From: CAWJLE01 sp963843645 | Lineage (GTDB): Bacteria > Chloroflexota > Anaerolineae > DAOTYC01 | NCBI GenBank assembly: GCA_963843645.1 | Contig: CAWJLE010000005.1 | Span: 372,001-436,000 of the forward strand | Direction: 5' to 3' | Length of the DNA stretch: 64,000 nt | Shown: positions 18,633 through 28,614 of the stretch, one piece after another | Position numbering within the stretch: the stretch's first letter is position 1 | How the letters are laid out: each line of letters starts with the position of its first letter | Made by a program: the position numbers and the translations under genes | Notes under the pieces: generated by a model | What the model saw: only the letters and a program-made list of their open reading frames with translations | Database searches by the model: none | What the model was told of the DNA's origin: nothing

Positions 18633-21198
18633 CTACGGCAGAGTGAAGCCAATCGTTCTGGTCAGCGACTGGCCGCTGCTGCCCTCTCCCGAATACAGCT
18701 TGATCGTCGCGGCGACTGCCGTGCCGACCGGCGCCTCCGTCAGCTTGTACCGCATGTATTTGGTCGCCCCCGGCGCAACCGAATTGACCAGGGTATTGGA
18801 TGTGGGACTATCCCTGAACGGCGTGTTCGAGGTGCTGGGGCCATACAGGTTGCCCAGCCCACCCGGTGCCGTCATCTGCGCTGAGGCGCTCTCGAGCGTC
18901 ACGTCGCCCGTGTTGACGACGCGGAACGTGACCCAGCGACTCGATCGGTCGTAGCTGTGGTAACTGATGTTCGCATTGATGGTGCCGCCGCCACCGCCGG
19001 ACTCGCCGGGCAGGGCGAAATCCACCTGTCGGGTGGCGGCCGCGTCGCCGCCGCCGGACGCATAAAACTTGAACTCGCCCCGGCAGCGCACGCCCGCCGG
19101 GTGTCCTGCGAGGTTGCACAGTATGTAGCGCGTCTGCCCCGGCTGCAGGTTCCCCATCCCCCCAGGCGCGGGGCTGCTGTAGAACGAGTGGAGGCTGGAT
19201 GCGTTGTTGTAGACCTCGTTGCTCGAGAAGTTCCAGATTCGCCTGTCCACGCGGCCGACGCTGAGGCTGTCAGCCGCGCTGGTGACCGCAAACCAGGCAG
19301 TACCGGAAGCCGCGTCGTAGCTGTGGAAGGAAACCGACACGCGAACTTCGGTCGCTGCTTCGGGCTCGACCGGTTCGATGCCGGGGGCGGTGACCGATAC
19401 GGTGACGTGGCGCTCCTCGCTGCTGCCGTCTTTCTTGACAACGCGCAACGTGTAGGCGGTCACCCCGGATGGCGAGACCTCGCGACTTTCGTGTCCGGTG
19501 ACCGGCGTACCCTGGAAGTAGACCTCGCGCACGCAGTCGACGTCCCAGCGGATTCTGGTGCTGTCGCCCGCTGCGATGATCGCGTCGTCGGCGCGGAAGT
19601 CGATGCTCGCGGAGCAACCCGATGAGTCCGGAGTATCGGTAGGACTCGACTTCATCCGGCGGCGGCGCAACTGCACCCGGGACGACCACGACGATGGTGA
19701 AGCGGCTGCCGAAGAGCTGCCCGTCGGCGTTCGCCAACTGCCACATGCCGGTGTATTGGCCAGGAGTCGCCGGGGCTTGCATGGACACGGTGACGTCGGT
19801 CGTCCCCCCGGAGTTGGTTGGCAGCACGCCTACGCTGTTTTGCGCACCCAGGAGGTTGCCCGAGACGAAGGTCAGCCTATAGCCCGCGCCCCACAGACAC
19901 GTGCCGTCGTTGCGGATGCGCCACGTCTTGTCGAACATTTGGCCGGGGCTGAGAATAGTGTTGTCAGGCACGGTGACGTCGCCGACGAACGCAGCGTTGT
20001 CGACGCAGCCGGCTGTGGCCGCTGCGCCGACGGTCGCCGTCGGCGAGATCGGCGGCAGTTGTTCCGTGGCAACAACCAGCGGTGGCCCGCCGGAACCTGT
20101 ACTCAGGCCCTGGAGTGACCACAGCTTCACTTGTCCGCCGACGGCGCCAGCGCCGACTGTGCTCCCGTCTGGGGCGAAGGCGATGGAGACCAGTGGCCCA
20201 ATCTCGGCGCTCATCGTGCGCAGGGCAGCGCCGTCCGCGGCGCGCCACAGCCGCGCCGCGCCGTCAGCTGAGGCCGAGGCCAGCAGGGTTCCGTCTGGCG
20301 AGAAGGCCACGCCGCTGACCAGTGCCTGGTGGCCCTGCAGGGTGCGGAGCAGGGCCCCGTCCGCCACACGGTACAGTCGGACCACGCCGTCGGCCGAGCC
20401 CACGGCGAGCGCAGTGCTATCCGGCGAGAAGGCCACGGTGTTGACCTGGCCGGGCCCGACCTTGATGGTGCGGACCGGGCTGTTGGTGTTGACCTGCCAC
20501 AACATGGCGGTTCCGTCGCCGCTGCCGGAGGCGAGCAGCGATCCATTGCGTGCATAGGCTACGCTGAGGACGGGGCCGAGGTGGCCACGCAATTCCCCCG
20601 CCAGGGTGCCATCGGCGACGCGCCGCAGCCGGACAACGCCATCCCAGTAACCGGCCGCCATCGTTCCGCCATCCGGAGAGAAGGCAACGGTGTTTGCCGT
20701 CCCGGCCTGCTCCTGAATCCTGAGGAACGGCTCATCCGCGCTCATGTTCCAACACAGCACGGCGCCGCCCGCGGTCCCCGCGGCCAGGAGCGTGCCGTCC
20801 GGCGAGTAGGCCACGCCGTTCACCGGGGTGTCCGGGCTGATCGAGCGAAGAAGCGTGAAGTTGGTGGCATCGTAGAAGAAGATCCCTGCGGCGGTGGCGA
20901 CGGTCAGCGTCGTGCCGTCCGGCGACCAAACGGCCTGGGAGACATTGCCCTGGCGGTCCTGGCTCGTGGCCGTCTGCGGCGTGAGGCTGCGTTGGGGTGA
21001 CTGGGGCAGCGGCGTGGGCGCGCCGGGCCCTACGATCACCGTGGCCGCTGCCGGCGGTGCTCCCGGCGGGGCCGCTGCCGCCGGGAGGAGCAGCAGACCG
21101 CACATGACCACGGTCAGCACGACGAGCGGGGCGAAAGGCGGACGCTTTCGACACCTAAGGTGAGAGATCGCCCGCGAATTCGAACCGGGTTGCCCCAT
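18633..21198 (-). CDS. Secreted WD40 protein with NBR1-type Ig domain, one frameshift
   Basis: The start is ATG 21198 (MGQPGSNSR) with AAGGAGGTGACGC upstream; the in-frame extension to 21339 has no such site. A signal/anchor segment (PLVVLTVVMCGLLLLPAAAA) at about residues 25-45 precedes a Pro-rich linker. Seven WD40/YVTN-like repeats follow, with repeated VAFSPDGTLLA and DG.VRLWR motifs. Next is an NBR1-type Ig domain (TKTWRI-like KTWRIRNDGTCLWGAGY, APATPGQYTGMWQLANADG), then, in another frame after about 19640, a beta-rich tail with two SYHSYD-type modules ending GFTLP. A Trp in KTWRI and the GTCLW cysteine are typical of the Ig family. The role is probably surface scaffolding or adhesion (inference). 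Confidence 0.72.
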
Positions 21199-21677
21199 TG
21201 CGTCACCTCCTTGTCGGATGGGCTGGCAGCTACGGGCCGGGAGGCCAACGTCCGGCGCGCGTCGACACCGCCACGGATACGGTTGAACGAAGCGAATTGA
21301 GGAGGACGATGAATGCCGATGCGACGAAGTATTGCTCAATTCGCAGAAAAGTCAAATCGAACGAGTGAAATGTCGGGCCGGGGGGGCACTCGCGAGGTCC
21401 AAGAGCTAGACAGTCAGGGATATCAGATGAATTGAAATCGCGTCTGGGTGCGAGATACCTTCACCGACGAGGAAGGCTGAGGTACTCCGAGGTTCTTGCG
21501 GGTGCAGTGCACGGCCTGGCGGTCGAGCAGGAAGCCGTCCAGGGCCAATTGCGGCGGCCGCAGGGGTGCAGGGTTCTTAAGAATAGTAAGGTTGTCCGGG
21601 CTCACAAGAAAAACCTCCTGAGCTTCTGGATCACTATATATAGTGATCGGCGCCCGAGAGGCGTACTGCATGTTGTA
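21199..21677. other. Intergenic region downstream of tRNA-Lys
   Basis: No supported gene. A 95-codon minus-strand frame crosses the tRNA and the palindrome and is therefore unlikely to be real. The notable element is a perfect 20-base palindrome at 21629-21648, listed separately. Confidence 0.45.
21629..21648. promoter_or_regulatory. Perfect 20-base palindrome
   Basis: GATCACTATATATAGTGATC is fully self-complementary with no loop and no following T-run. It lies 30 bases past the 3' end of tRNA-Lys. It could be an operator, an integration target or a cruciform; the function is unknown. Confidence 0.5.
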
Positions 21678-21754
21678 TGGTGAGCCGTATGCGACTCGAA
21701 CGCATGACACCCTGCTTAAAAGGCAGGTGCTCTACCTAGCTGAGCTAACGGCCC
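21678..21754 (-). tRNA. tRNA-Lys (UUU)
   Basis: The minus strand reads as a full cloverleaf. The acceptor stem is GGGCCGT pairing with ACGGCTC (one G-T). The D-arm begins TAGCTCAGC, the anticodon loop is CTTTTAA with anticodon TTT (Lys), and the T-arm contains GTTCGAGTC. The CCA end is encoded at 21678-21680. It is the only tRNA gene I can find in the window. Confidence 0.95.
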
Positions 21755-21867
21755 GTTCGCTGCGATTCGTGCGAAGATGCCTGGGCACTTCTCGCATTGA
21801 CCAACTGGCCGTGATTATACCACACGTCCGGTGGATGCCACAAATCGCAGCGCGTCGTTCGGATCCG

Positions 21868-22242
21868 TCAGCCCGATTCTTTGAGGAGCTCCCGCTCGTG
21901 AAGCCGCTTGAATTCCTCGTGCAAGCGCTTCAAGTCAGCCTCCGAAAGATCTTCCAGCGACACCATGCTTTTCCGCGCCTGCTTTGCCGTCCTGATTAAC
22001 TCGTCGAGCTTCAGTTGAGTGGCTTCCGCATCGCGGCTTTGCGTGTTCTGGATCAGGAACACCATCAGAAACGTGATGATCGTCGTCGTGGTGTTAATCA
22101 CCAGCTGCCAGGTGTCCGAAAAATGGAACACCGGGCCGCTGATGCCCCAGACTACGATCAACAGCAGGGCGACCACGAACATCCACGACGATCCGGCAAA
22201 CCTGGAAACTGCCAAAGCAAATTTGTGAAATATCTCGTCCAT
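21868..22242 (-). CDS. Small membrane protein of the low-affinity iron permease family
   Basis: A 124-residue protein starting at ATG 22242 (MDEIFHKFALAVSRFAG). Two hydrophobic segments (FVVALLLIVVWGISGPVF and LVINTTTTIITFLMVFLIQN) are followed by QNTQSRDAEATQLKLDELI and a charged, probably coiled-coil tail. The TTTTIITFLMVFLIQNTQ.RD block is the hallmark of the Fe_permease family (PF04120 in my recollection). These bacterial members are short, and iron transport by them is not well established, so the role stays open. It lies between tRNA-Lys and the PP2C gene, all on the minus strand. Confidence 0.8.
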   Translation of the reverse strand: MDEIFHKFALAVSRFAGSSWMFVVALLLIVVWGISGPVFHFSDTWQLVINTTTTIITFLMVFLIQNTQSRDAEATQLKLDELIRTAKQARKSMVSLEDLSEADLKRLHEEFKRLHERELLKESG

Positions 22243-22455
22243 CGTTTGACATTGCCTCCACCACACCGCGATCCACAGCTGATCGTGGGTCGGTCACCCG
22301 GCCGCAGCTGATCACGATATCTAGTTCCGCGCGATTGCAGTTGGTATCTCTGTTTCGCTAATCCGCACTTTGGAGATAACCCAAGATGAACGTGCAGGTC
22401 TGTATGCGGAACTACACCGGAGCCGGCGGGGGGCCCATGCTATCGAGGTGTGCCT

Positions 22456-23631
22456 TCAGGGGGTTGGGGGGACGACTTTCCAGCTGAACACCGGCAGCAG
22501 GGTCGGCGCTTCCGTCACCATAGCCGCCGTTTCGCTGACGGTGGCCGTTCGGCTCAAGGATATGTCGACCGCCAGGCTGACCGGCGTATCGGACTTCACC
22601 AGGGGCGTAGCGGTTTCAGGAACGAGGGTGGCGAGCGATTGTGTCGTGGCGTCGGTCGTTGGCGCTGCGCTCGTGTCGACGACGACGATGACCGGAGTGG
22701 GCGTGACGTCGGGGACCGCTTTGCGCTGCCAGAAATGCGGGCGCAAGGCGGTCGGCAGCAGGCCCACGGCCAGGCACGCGACCAGGGCGCCGACCAGAAC
22801 CGCGCCTCCCAACGCACCGGCCAGCCACCAGGGTGACCCGGCGCGTTCCGCGTGCAGCCCGGCCACGCGAACCACGACGGCCGTGAGGTTGTCCGCACCA
22901 CTGCGGCGGTTTGCCGTGGCAATCAGGCTTGAGGCTGCCTGGTCGGCTCCGGACGCCTCCGAAATGATTTGACCGATCTCCGGTGCACGCACTTCGTTCG
23001 AAACGCCGTCAGTGCACAGGAGCAGCGAATCACCCACCTGCAGCGGAAGGCTGAATGTGTCCACCGGCACGTCGGGCCGGCTGCCCAGCGACCGGGTGAT
23101 GATGTTGCGGTATACGTGGGTTTCAGCCTCGGACTCGGTGAGGAGCCCGGCTTCGACCTGTTCGTTGACCCACGAATGATCGTGGCTGATCTGCTCCGCC
23201 TGGCCGTCACGGATGAGGTAGGCGCGGCTGTCGCCGACGTTCGCGACGACCAGCTCATCGTCCTGGACAACCGCGGCGACCATCGTGGTGCCCATGCCGC
23301 TCTGTTCGGGATGCGTTGCTGCCTGCGCGTAGATCTCGGCGTTGGCCGCCCAGAAGGAGCGTTCCAGGCTGCGGACCAGGTCCACGTCCGGGTCTTCGTA
23401 GTACTGCTGAAAGAGGACGGAGATTGCTCGCTTACTGGCCACCTCACCGGCCGCATGTCCGCCCATGCCGTCGGCTACGGCGTACAGGCGCCCCTTGCGC
23501 TCAATCGTCTCCGGGGATAGCTCGAGTGACCTGCTTAGAGTCTCGAAAAGGCCCCAACAGTCCTCGTTGAGTTCTCTCACCTGCCCGACGTCAGAGAGAA
23601 AGCCGACATCCAGTTGAAATCGTTGGCTCAT
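22456..23631 (-). CDS. PP2C-family Ser/Thr protein phosphatase with C-terminal membrane anchor
   Basis: A 391-residue protein. Residues 1-250 are a PPM/PP2C catalytic domain with the metal-binding motifs intact: NED at about 22-24, AVADGMGGHAAGEVA near 51-65, GMGTTMVAAVV, VVANVGDSRAYLI near 127-139, LLLCTDGVSNEV and RRSGADNLTAVVVRV. A single transmembrane segment (WWLAGALGGAVLVGALVACL) at about 268-290 precedes a Thr/Pro-rich tail, so the phosphatase faces the cytosol with the tail outside. It should dephosphorylate Ser/Thr-kinase substrates, but no kinase gene is in the window. It is divergent from the cNMP/SH3 membrane protein, sharing a repeat-rich intergenic region. Its promoter is at 23678-23706. 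Confidence 0.92.
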   Translation of the reverse strand: MSQRFQLDVGFLSDVGQVRELNEDCWGLFETLSRSLELSPETIERKGRLYAVADGMGGHAAGEVASKRAISVLFQQYYEDPDVDLVRSLERSFWAANAEIYAQAATHPEQSGMGTTMVAAVVQDDELVVANVGDSRAYLIRDGQAEQISHDHSWVNEQVEAGLLTESEAETHVYRNIITRSLGSRPDVPVDTFSLPLQVGDSLLLCTDGVSNEVRAPEIGQIISEASGADQAASSLIATANRRSGADNLTAVVVRVAGLHAERAGSPWWLAGALGGAVLVGALVACLAVGLLPTALRPHFWQRKAVPDVTPTPVIVVVDTSAAPTTDATTQSLATLVPETATPLVKSDTPVSLAVDISLSRTATVSETAAMVTEAPTLLPVFSWKVVPPTP

Positions 23632-23677
23632 GCTTGGCCGATCCTCTTCGGCGCTCGTTCAGAACCCACCCATTCCG

Positions 23678-23706
23678 ATTGTACAAACTTCTAGTAATCG
23701 CGTCAA
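23678..23706 (-). promoter_or_regulatory. Promoter of the PP2C gene
   Basis: Minus-strand -35 TTGACG (23701-23706) and -10 TACAAT (23678-23683) are separated by 17 bases, about 45 bases before the start codon. Confidence 0.65.
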
Positions 23707-23709
23707 GTT

Positions 23710-23960
23710 AGCGATCGGCGGTCAGCTATTAGCGATCAGCGATCAGCCATCAGCGGTCAGCCGTCAGCCTATGGCCGTTACGGCCGGCTGCCAAAGACCG
23801 CGCGCCCAACGTTCGCCCGCCCACCGCACGTCAGCCTCGCGTCCGAGGCGATCGTGCGATGGCTGACCGCTGATGGCTGACCGCTGATGGCTGACCGCTG
23901 ATGGCTGACCGCTGATGGCTGACCGCTGATGGTTGATCGCTGATAGCTGATTGCTGATTG
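23710..23960. repeat. 14-base tandem repeats with an inverted copy upstream
   Basis: From 23861 to 23930 the unit GGCTGACCGCTGAT is repeated five times perfectly, followed by two degenerate copies to 23958. The left block (23710-23779) carries the reverse complement (ATCAGCGGTCAGCC) and related CAGCGATCAGC units. The two blocks could therefore form a long cruciform or hairpin around an 80-base centre. It lies between two divergent promoters and contains no coding frame. A CRISPR is excluded because there are no spacers. Confidence 0.85.
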
Positions 23961-23983
23961 CTCCAGGCTGCTCGCGGCGCTTT

Positions 23984-24011
23984 TTGCCTGCCATGTGAAG
24001 TGTGCTATACT
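23984..24011 (+). promoter_or_regulatory. Candidate promoter of the cNMP-domain gene
   Basis: TTGCCT (23984-23989) and TATACT (24006-24011) are separated by 16 bases, right after the repeat block. The leader would be about 230 bases. Confidence 0.5.
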
Positions 24012-24247
24012 GCAAGCCGTTGACCGCGGTCTGGTTCGGGGCAGTGATCGACGCTCGGTCTGCATTCCGCATTGACCACGCAGGTTTCTCCCCACGAAGA
24101 GTGATATGCTTTGTCCCTCAGCGTCGGCTGTGGCTGCCGATCAGCTCGCCCTGGACGTGTCCCCGTCAGCATTCGGTTCTGCGCTGCCAACGGTCATTTG
24201 AGTCGAGCAATGTCGCGACAATCTTTCAAGCAGGGGTAGGTTTGACG

Positions 24248-27200
24248 GTGAAATTAAATCTGGAAAACGTTCCGCTGTTCGCAGACGTCTCTGCCGACGA
24301 CCGTGAGAGTCTGGCTCAGGCCATGCGCTTCGAGCGCGTCCGTCAGGGCGAGCGTTTCTTCAATATCGGCGACGGCAGCGAGGCGCTCTACATCATCGAC
24401 ATCGGCTGGGCCAAGCTGTTGGACACCGACGGGATGGTGGTAGCGAACCTGGGCCCCGGCAACATGTTCGGCGAGACCGAGGTTCTGGCGGGCAGGCCGC
24501 GCGAGCTGCAGGCGGTGGCTGCCACCGACATGTCCGTTTGGATCCTCAACGCCGGTGATCTGGATCGCCTGGTGTCGGAATCGCTCGACTTTGGCCTGGC
24601 GCTCAGCAAAGCATTTGGCTCGCGCGTCGCACAACTGACCCGTTATCTGGCCGAAGAGCGGCTCAAGCCGGTGCCGTTCTTCTTCGAGTTGGACTATGAG
24701 GGACTGGCCGAAGCCGCCAACAAGCTCACGCTGGAGCGCTATACGCGGGGCTCCTTCCTATTTCATCGGGGCGGATGGGCGCGAGCCGTGTTCATCCTGG
24801 AGACCGGCGAGATCAACCTGGTCTTGTCCGATCCGGGCAAGCCGATCGAGACGATACCCCTGCTGCCCGGCGCGATCGTGGGCGAAATCGCCCTGCTGAC
24901 CGGCAAACCCTATACGTTCACGGCTGAGGTCGAAGCCGATGCGACCGTGTGGGCGCTGGGCCGCGATGATTTCGAAAGCCTGTGTGACCGTTACCCATCG
25001 ATTCGCCTGATCCTGAGCCGATCGATGGCCATGGCGCCTCGGAGCTACGACACCAGCGCCGCCCTCGAGCACTTGCGCGAGATTCCGCTGTTCGCCGAGC
25101 TGCCTGAGAGCGCCTTGAAGGCCGTGACCCAGCGCATGATCCTGCGTCACGTCCCGGCCGGAGAGCTGGTCTACGGCGAAGGCTCTCCCGGCGAGGCCAT
25201 GTACGTCGTGGACAGCGGCGAGGTAGAGGCCGTCGCCTCCGCCGGGCAGGAGGGCGAGACTCTGGCCCATCTGCACGACGGCGAGTACTTTGGCGAAACG
25301 GCCCTGCTGACGGGCCGCTCCCGGACGTCGGCGGTGCGCGCGATCGTCCACACGAATCTCTGGGCGCTATATCGGTCCGACTTCGATGAGTTGATGGTTC
25401 GGTTCCCCGCCATCAGGCAGAGCCTGAATCGGACCCTGGGCCGCGAGCTGTCTGAGGCCGGACGGCGACCGGACGTGATCGAGGGCGAGCTGGCGGCGCC
25501 GGTCGAGCGGAACGCGTCGGCGGAGCCAGCGTCGCGTGGGTCACAACCTGCTCCCACCGCAGCGCCGCGCGCCGACCGAAACGAAGCCCAGCCGACGCCA
25601 CGAAACGACGTCGAGCCGCGTTCTCGCCGGGAAGTCCACGTCGATCCGAGTGGTTGGACAGAATCGTACCGATGCGCGGCGGCGCGTGCCGGGTGATGCG
25701 CCCGATGCCGTACCACACGAGGACACCCGGCCATCGCACGCAGAGCCCGCGAAATCGCGGCCGCGTGGCGAGACCTCCGGATATTCGCGCGATCAGAAAA
25801 CCGAGCAGTTTCGCCCACCCGCCGTCGAGCCCGATGCGGTCCCGTCTCGCTACCGTGACGCATTCGTGCGGCCTGCCGCAGAGAAGCCTGCGGCTCGTGG
25901 CGAGGACGGTCCGGGCCGCACTGCAGGACAGCCGGTCCAATCCGCGGCTGCTCGCGAGGAACGCAACGCACCGCCGCAGGGGAATCCGCATCGTCAGCAG
26001 CCGACCGTCGCCACTGAGCCCGTGCCGGCGGCAAGAGCCCGGGCCAGGGCGGCGTCTGACAACGGCGGAGGCGCATCTGTGCCGCGTTCGGGTGCGGGCC
26101 GCCAGCACACTGTTGCGCAGGAGCCGGTTTCGGCGGCAAAGTCTCAGCCTCTTGCTGAATCTGACGACCGGCCGCGCGGTCCCAAGCGAATGGCTCGCTG
26201 GTTTGCCGACCTTTCCTTTCAGGGCAGGCTGCGACTGGTCGGCCTCCTGCTCATTTTCATCTGGTTCGCCTGCATCGTTCCACCGGCGTTCGTAATCAAG
26301 TCGTCCAACGTTTCGGTCCTGGGGGCTTTGTCCGGTCTGGTTGCCGAGGGCCCCACGCCCGTCTTGGGTGAGGAGCCTCCAGCCGGGCCGCCGACCGACG
26401 GCGATCAGCTGGCGGGGGAGCCGCCTGCTGCGGTCGACGCGCCGACGGACGAGGCGGCTGGCGGAGCAGGTGCGGCGCCGACTGATACCCCCGTTCCTAC
26501 GGACACGCCGGCCCCTTCGCCGACTCCGGCGCCGACTGATACACCGCTCCCGGCGACGAACACTCCGGCGCCAACCGCTACCGCCACGGTCGCACCGACA
26601 GCCACGCCGAACAACTCGGGTGTCGTCGGGGCTTCGGTCGTTTGGGTTCGTGTTGGTCCGAGCGCCAACTTCAAGGCGCTGGCGAAGCTGAACTCCGGCG
26701 ACAAGGTCACGCTGGTCGGCCGCGACGCCGATGCAGCCTGGGTTCAAGTCAAGATGACGGATGGGACCGAAGGCTGGGCGGAAGCGAAGTATATCGAGAC
26801 CGACGCCAAGGTCGAAGCGCTGGCGATGGTCGAGTCGCCGGCCACGCCTACCCCGAAGGCGACCGCAAAGCCGGCCGCCAGTCCCACGCCGTCCGGCCCG
26901 ACCGAGACGCCTACCGAGGCAGCGACCCCCACGCCGGCGATCACGTACGATGCCCCGGTACAGACGAAGCCTAATGACGGCGATGCCGTCAGCAACGGTC
27001 CGTTGGCAAAGAACTATCTGGAATGGGAAGATATGAAGCTTGGACCGGATGAATTCTACAACGTGACCATCGTCTACAAAGTGAACGGGGCCGACACGTA
27101 TTTTGGCGATTCCAGCGGAACCGAGCCGCGCTATCTTCTGCCGGAAGGACTGTACGGCGTCGCCGACCAGCACTGGTACCAGTGGCGGGTCGTAGTCCGC

Positions 27201-27287
27201 AAGGTGGCGAGCACGTCGGCGGACGGCAAGCCCGATGGGCCGGCCATCAGTCCGGAAAGCCCGCTACGGCGCTTCAGGTGGGACTAG
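24248..27287 (+). CDS. Triple cNMP-binding / transmembrane / SH3 protein, one frameshift
   Basis: The frame from GTG 24248 (alternative TTG 24242) encodes three cyclic-nucleotide-binding-like domains at about residues 5-125, 140-260 and 275-395. Their phosphate-cassette motifs are FGETEVLAGRPRELQAV, VGEIALLTGKPYTF and FGETALLTGRSRTSAV. The first and third keep an Arg; the second lacks it. That frame stops at 25696 in a disordered region. A second frame, open across the junction, continues the same Arg/Pro/Ala-rich disorder, then one membrane segment (LRLVGLLLIFIWFACIVPPA), Thr/Pro linkers, an SH3-like domain (VVWVRVGPSANFKALAKL, EGWAEAKYIE) and a beta-rich end. I infer a single protein of about 1010 residues with a frameshift near 25670, the cNMP domains inside and SH3 outside. 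Two separate genes remain possible. Confidence 0.7.
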
Positions 27288-27331
27288 GCTGACATAATCG
27301 GTTACAAGTAAAACGTAATGCGTTAAACGTA

Positions 27332-27379
27332 ATGCGTAATGACGACGGCTTACCGATGGGGGCCGTCGTCATTACGCAT
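27332..27379. terminator. Bidirectional terminator-like hairpin
   Basis: ATGCGTAATGACGACGGC pairs perfectly with GCCGTCGTCATTACGCAT over 18 bases. It is flanked by further AACGTAATGCGT units on both sides, and lies between the convergent cNMP/SH3 and ogt genes. Confidence 0.7.
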
Positions 27380-27407
27380 TTATGCATTACGTATTACGCT
27401 CCACGGT

Positions 27408-27923
27408 TTACGCTCTACTCATAACGTCGCGCTCAAGGTCGAGCAGGCGTGCCTTGAGCGGCAATCCGCCGCCGTACCCGGTGAGCGAGCCGTCGCCGCC
27501 GATGACGCGGTGGCAAGGCACGAAGGGCGGCAGCGGATTTGCGCCGTTGGCTGCGCCGACAGCGCGGGAGGCAGCCGGTCGGCCCACATTCCGCGCGATC
27601 TCGCCGTATGAGCGCGTTTCTCCGTATGGGATCGCGGCGACGGCCTGCCACACGGCTCGCTGGAAATCCGTGCCGAGCATGTCCAGTGGTGAGCTGAATT
27701 GGGTTAACCGGCCGCCCAGGTAGGCCTGCAGTTCGTCGATGGCGGCGGCATTAGCTGTCTCCGATTCGACGAAGGCCGCGCCGGGCAGCGCCCGCTTCAG
27801 CCAGGCCATGAACTCGGGCATGGGTTCCGACGGCAAAGCAACCTTGCAGATCCCCACGCTGGTCGATGCAACGTGCATCTCGCCCACGGGCGTGATCACA
27901 GCCGTATAGAAGACTTCGTTCAC
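27408..27923 (-). CDS. ogt: Methylated-DNA--protein-cysteine methyltransferase
   Basis: A 171-residue DNA repair protein that transfers the O6-alkyl group of guanine (or O4 of thymine) to its own cysteine. The active-site motif PCHRV is present with Cys137, preceded by the HTH part FQRAVWQAVAAIPYGETRSY and the Asn/Arg region RPAASRAVGAANGANPLP. The GTG start at 27923 has GGAGG 11 bases upstream. Length matches Ogt rather than the longer Ada. It lies 23 bases after a small zincin gene on the same strand. Confidence 0.93.
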   Translation of the reverse strand: MNEVFYTAVITPVGEMHVASTSVGICKVALPSEPMPEFMAWLKRALPGAAFVESETANAAAIDELQAYLGGRLTQFSSPLDMLGTDFQRAVWQAVAAIPYGETRSYGEIARNVGRPAASRAVGAANGANPLPPFVPCHRVIGGDGSLTGYGGGLPLKARLLDLERDVMSRA

Positions 27924-27946
27924 GATCGATTCTACCTCCGCTGTCC

Positions 27947-28327
27947 TCAGTAGGCCCCGATTTCCTCCAGCCGGTCGTCATCGATACCGAAATAGTGCGC
28001 GACCTCGTGGCGCAGGACGTGAGCGACAGTCTCGCGCAGCTTCTTTCCGGTCTGCCGGCAATAGAGCAGAATGGGCTGGCGGTACAGGCTGATCTTGTCG
28101 GGCACGACCATGTTGTAGGCGCCGGTTCGCAGCGTCAATGGCACGCCCTGATACAGCCCCAGCAGCTGGGCCGGATGACGCAATCCGGCCATTCGGAGCG
28201 CCTGGCGATCGGGCCACTCCTCAATCACGACTTCGACGTTCTCCAGCCTGTCGTAGAACGCCTGCGGCAGGCCGTCTATGGCCTCAGCGACGAATTGTTC
28301 GAAGATATCTGTCGTCTCCATGCTCAT
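27947..28327 (-). CDS. Small zincin-like metallopeptidase family protein
   Basis: A 126-residue cytosolic protein with an HEVAH zinc motif at residues 107-111 (LRHEVAHYFGIDDDRLEEIG), the signature of the short metallopeptidase family PF06262. Proteolytic activity of this family is presumed, not demonstrated to my knowledge. A TATAAT box lies immediately before the start (ATG 28327, or ATG 28321 two codons in), so the mRNA may be leaderless. It probably forms a unit with ogt. Confidence 0.85.
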   Translation of the reverse strand: MSMETTDIFEQFVAEAIDGLPQAFYDRLENVEVVIEEWPDRQALRMAGLRHPAQLLGLYQGVPLTLRTGAYNMVVPDKISLYRQPILLYCRQTGKKLRETVAHVLRHEVAHYFGIDDDRLEEIGAY

Positions 28328-28452
28328 TATTATACCACGAACTCAAAGAACGCGTGCCATAATATGGGCCAGGTTTGGCGACCATGCGGGAGGGAAAACG
28401 AGCGGTGTTTGACCGCTGACCACGTCCCCTCGTGTTCTGATGAGAAGGATCA

Positions 28453-28480
28453 TTGACTTCTACTTCTAAGCTGCTATACT
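28453..28480 (+). promoter_or_regulatory. Promoter of the receiver-LuxR gene
   Basis: TTGACT (28453-28458) and TATACT (28475-28480), spacer 16 bases. The leader is about 130 bases. Confidence 0.65.
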
Positions 28481-28614
28481 TTTTGGGTGAGATGGAGTCA
28501 GGGGGCTCTATGTGACTCAGGCATTGACGGCGGCGCGCGGCGATGCCCTGAGAAGATCGTTTCCGTTTCAATCATCGCCGCGGTGAACGGTGTGGGGTGC
28601 TGGGGGAATGTCGA

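Noticed and set aside
21423..21710. 95-codon minus-strand ORF
   Set aside because: It runs through the tRNA-Lys gene and the 20-base palindrome.
23861..23958. Possible CRISPR array
   Set aside because: The 14-base units follow each other without spacers, and no cas genes are in the window; it is a simple tandem repeat.
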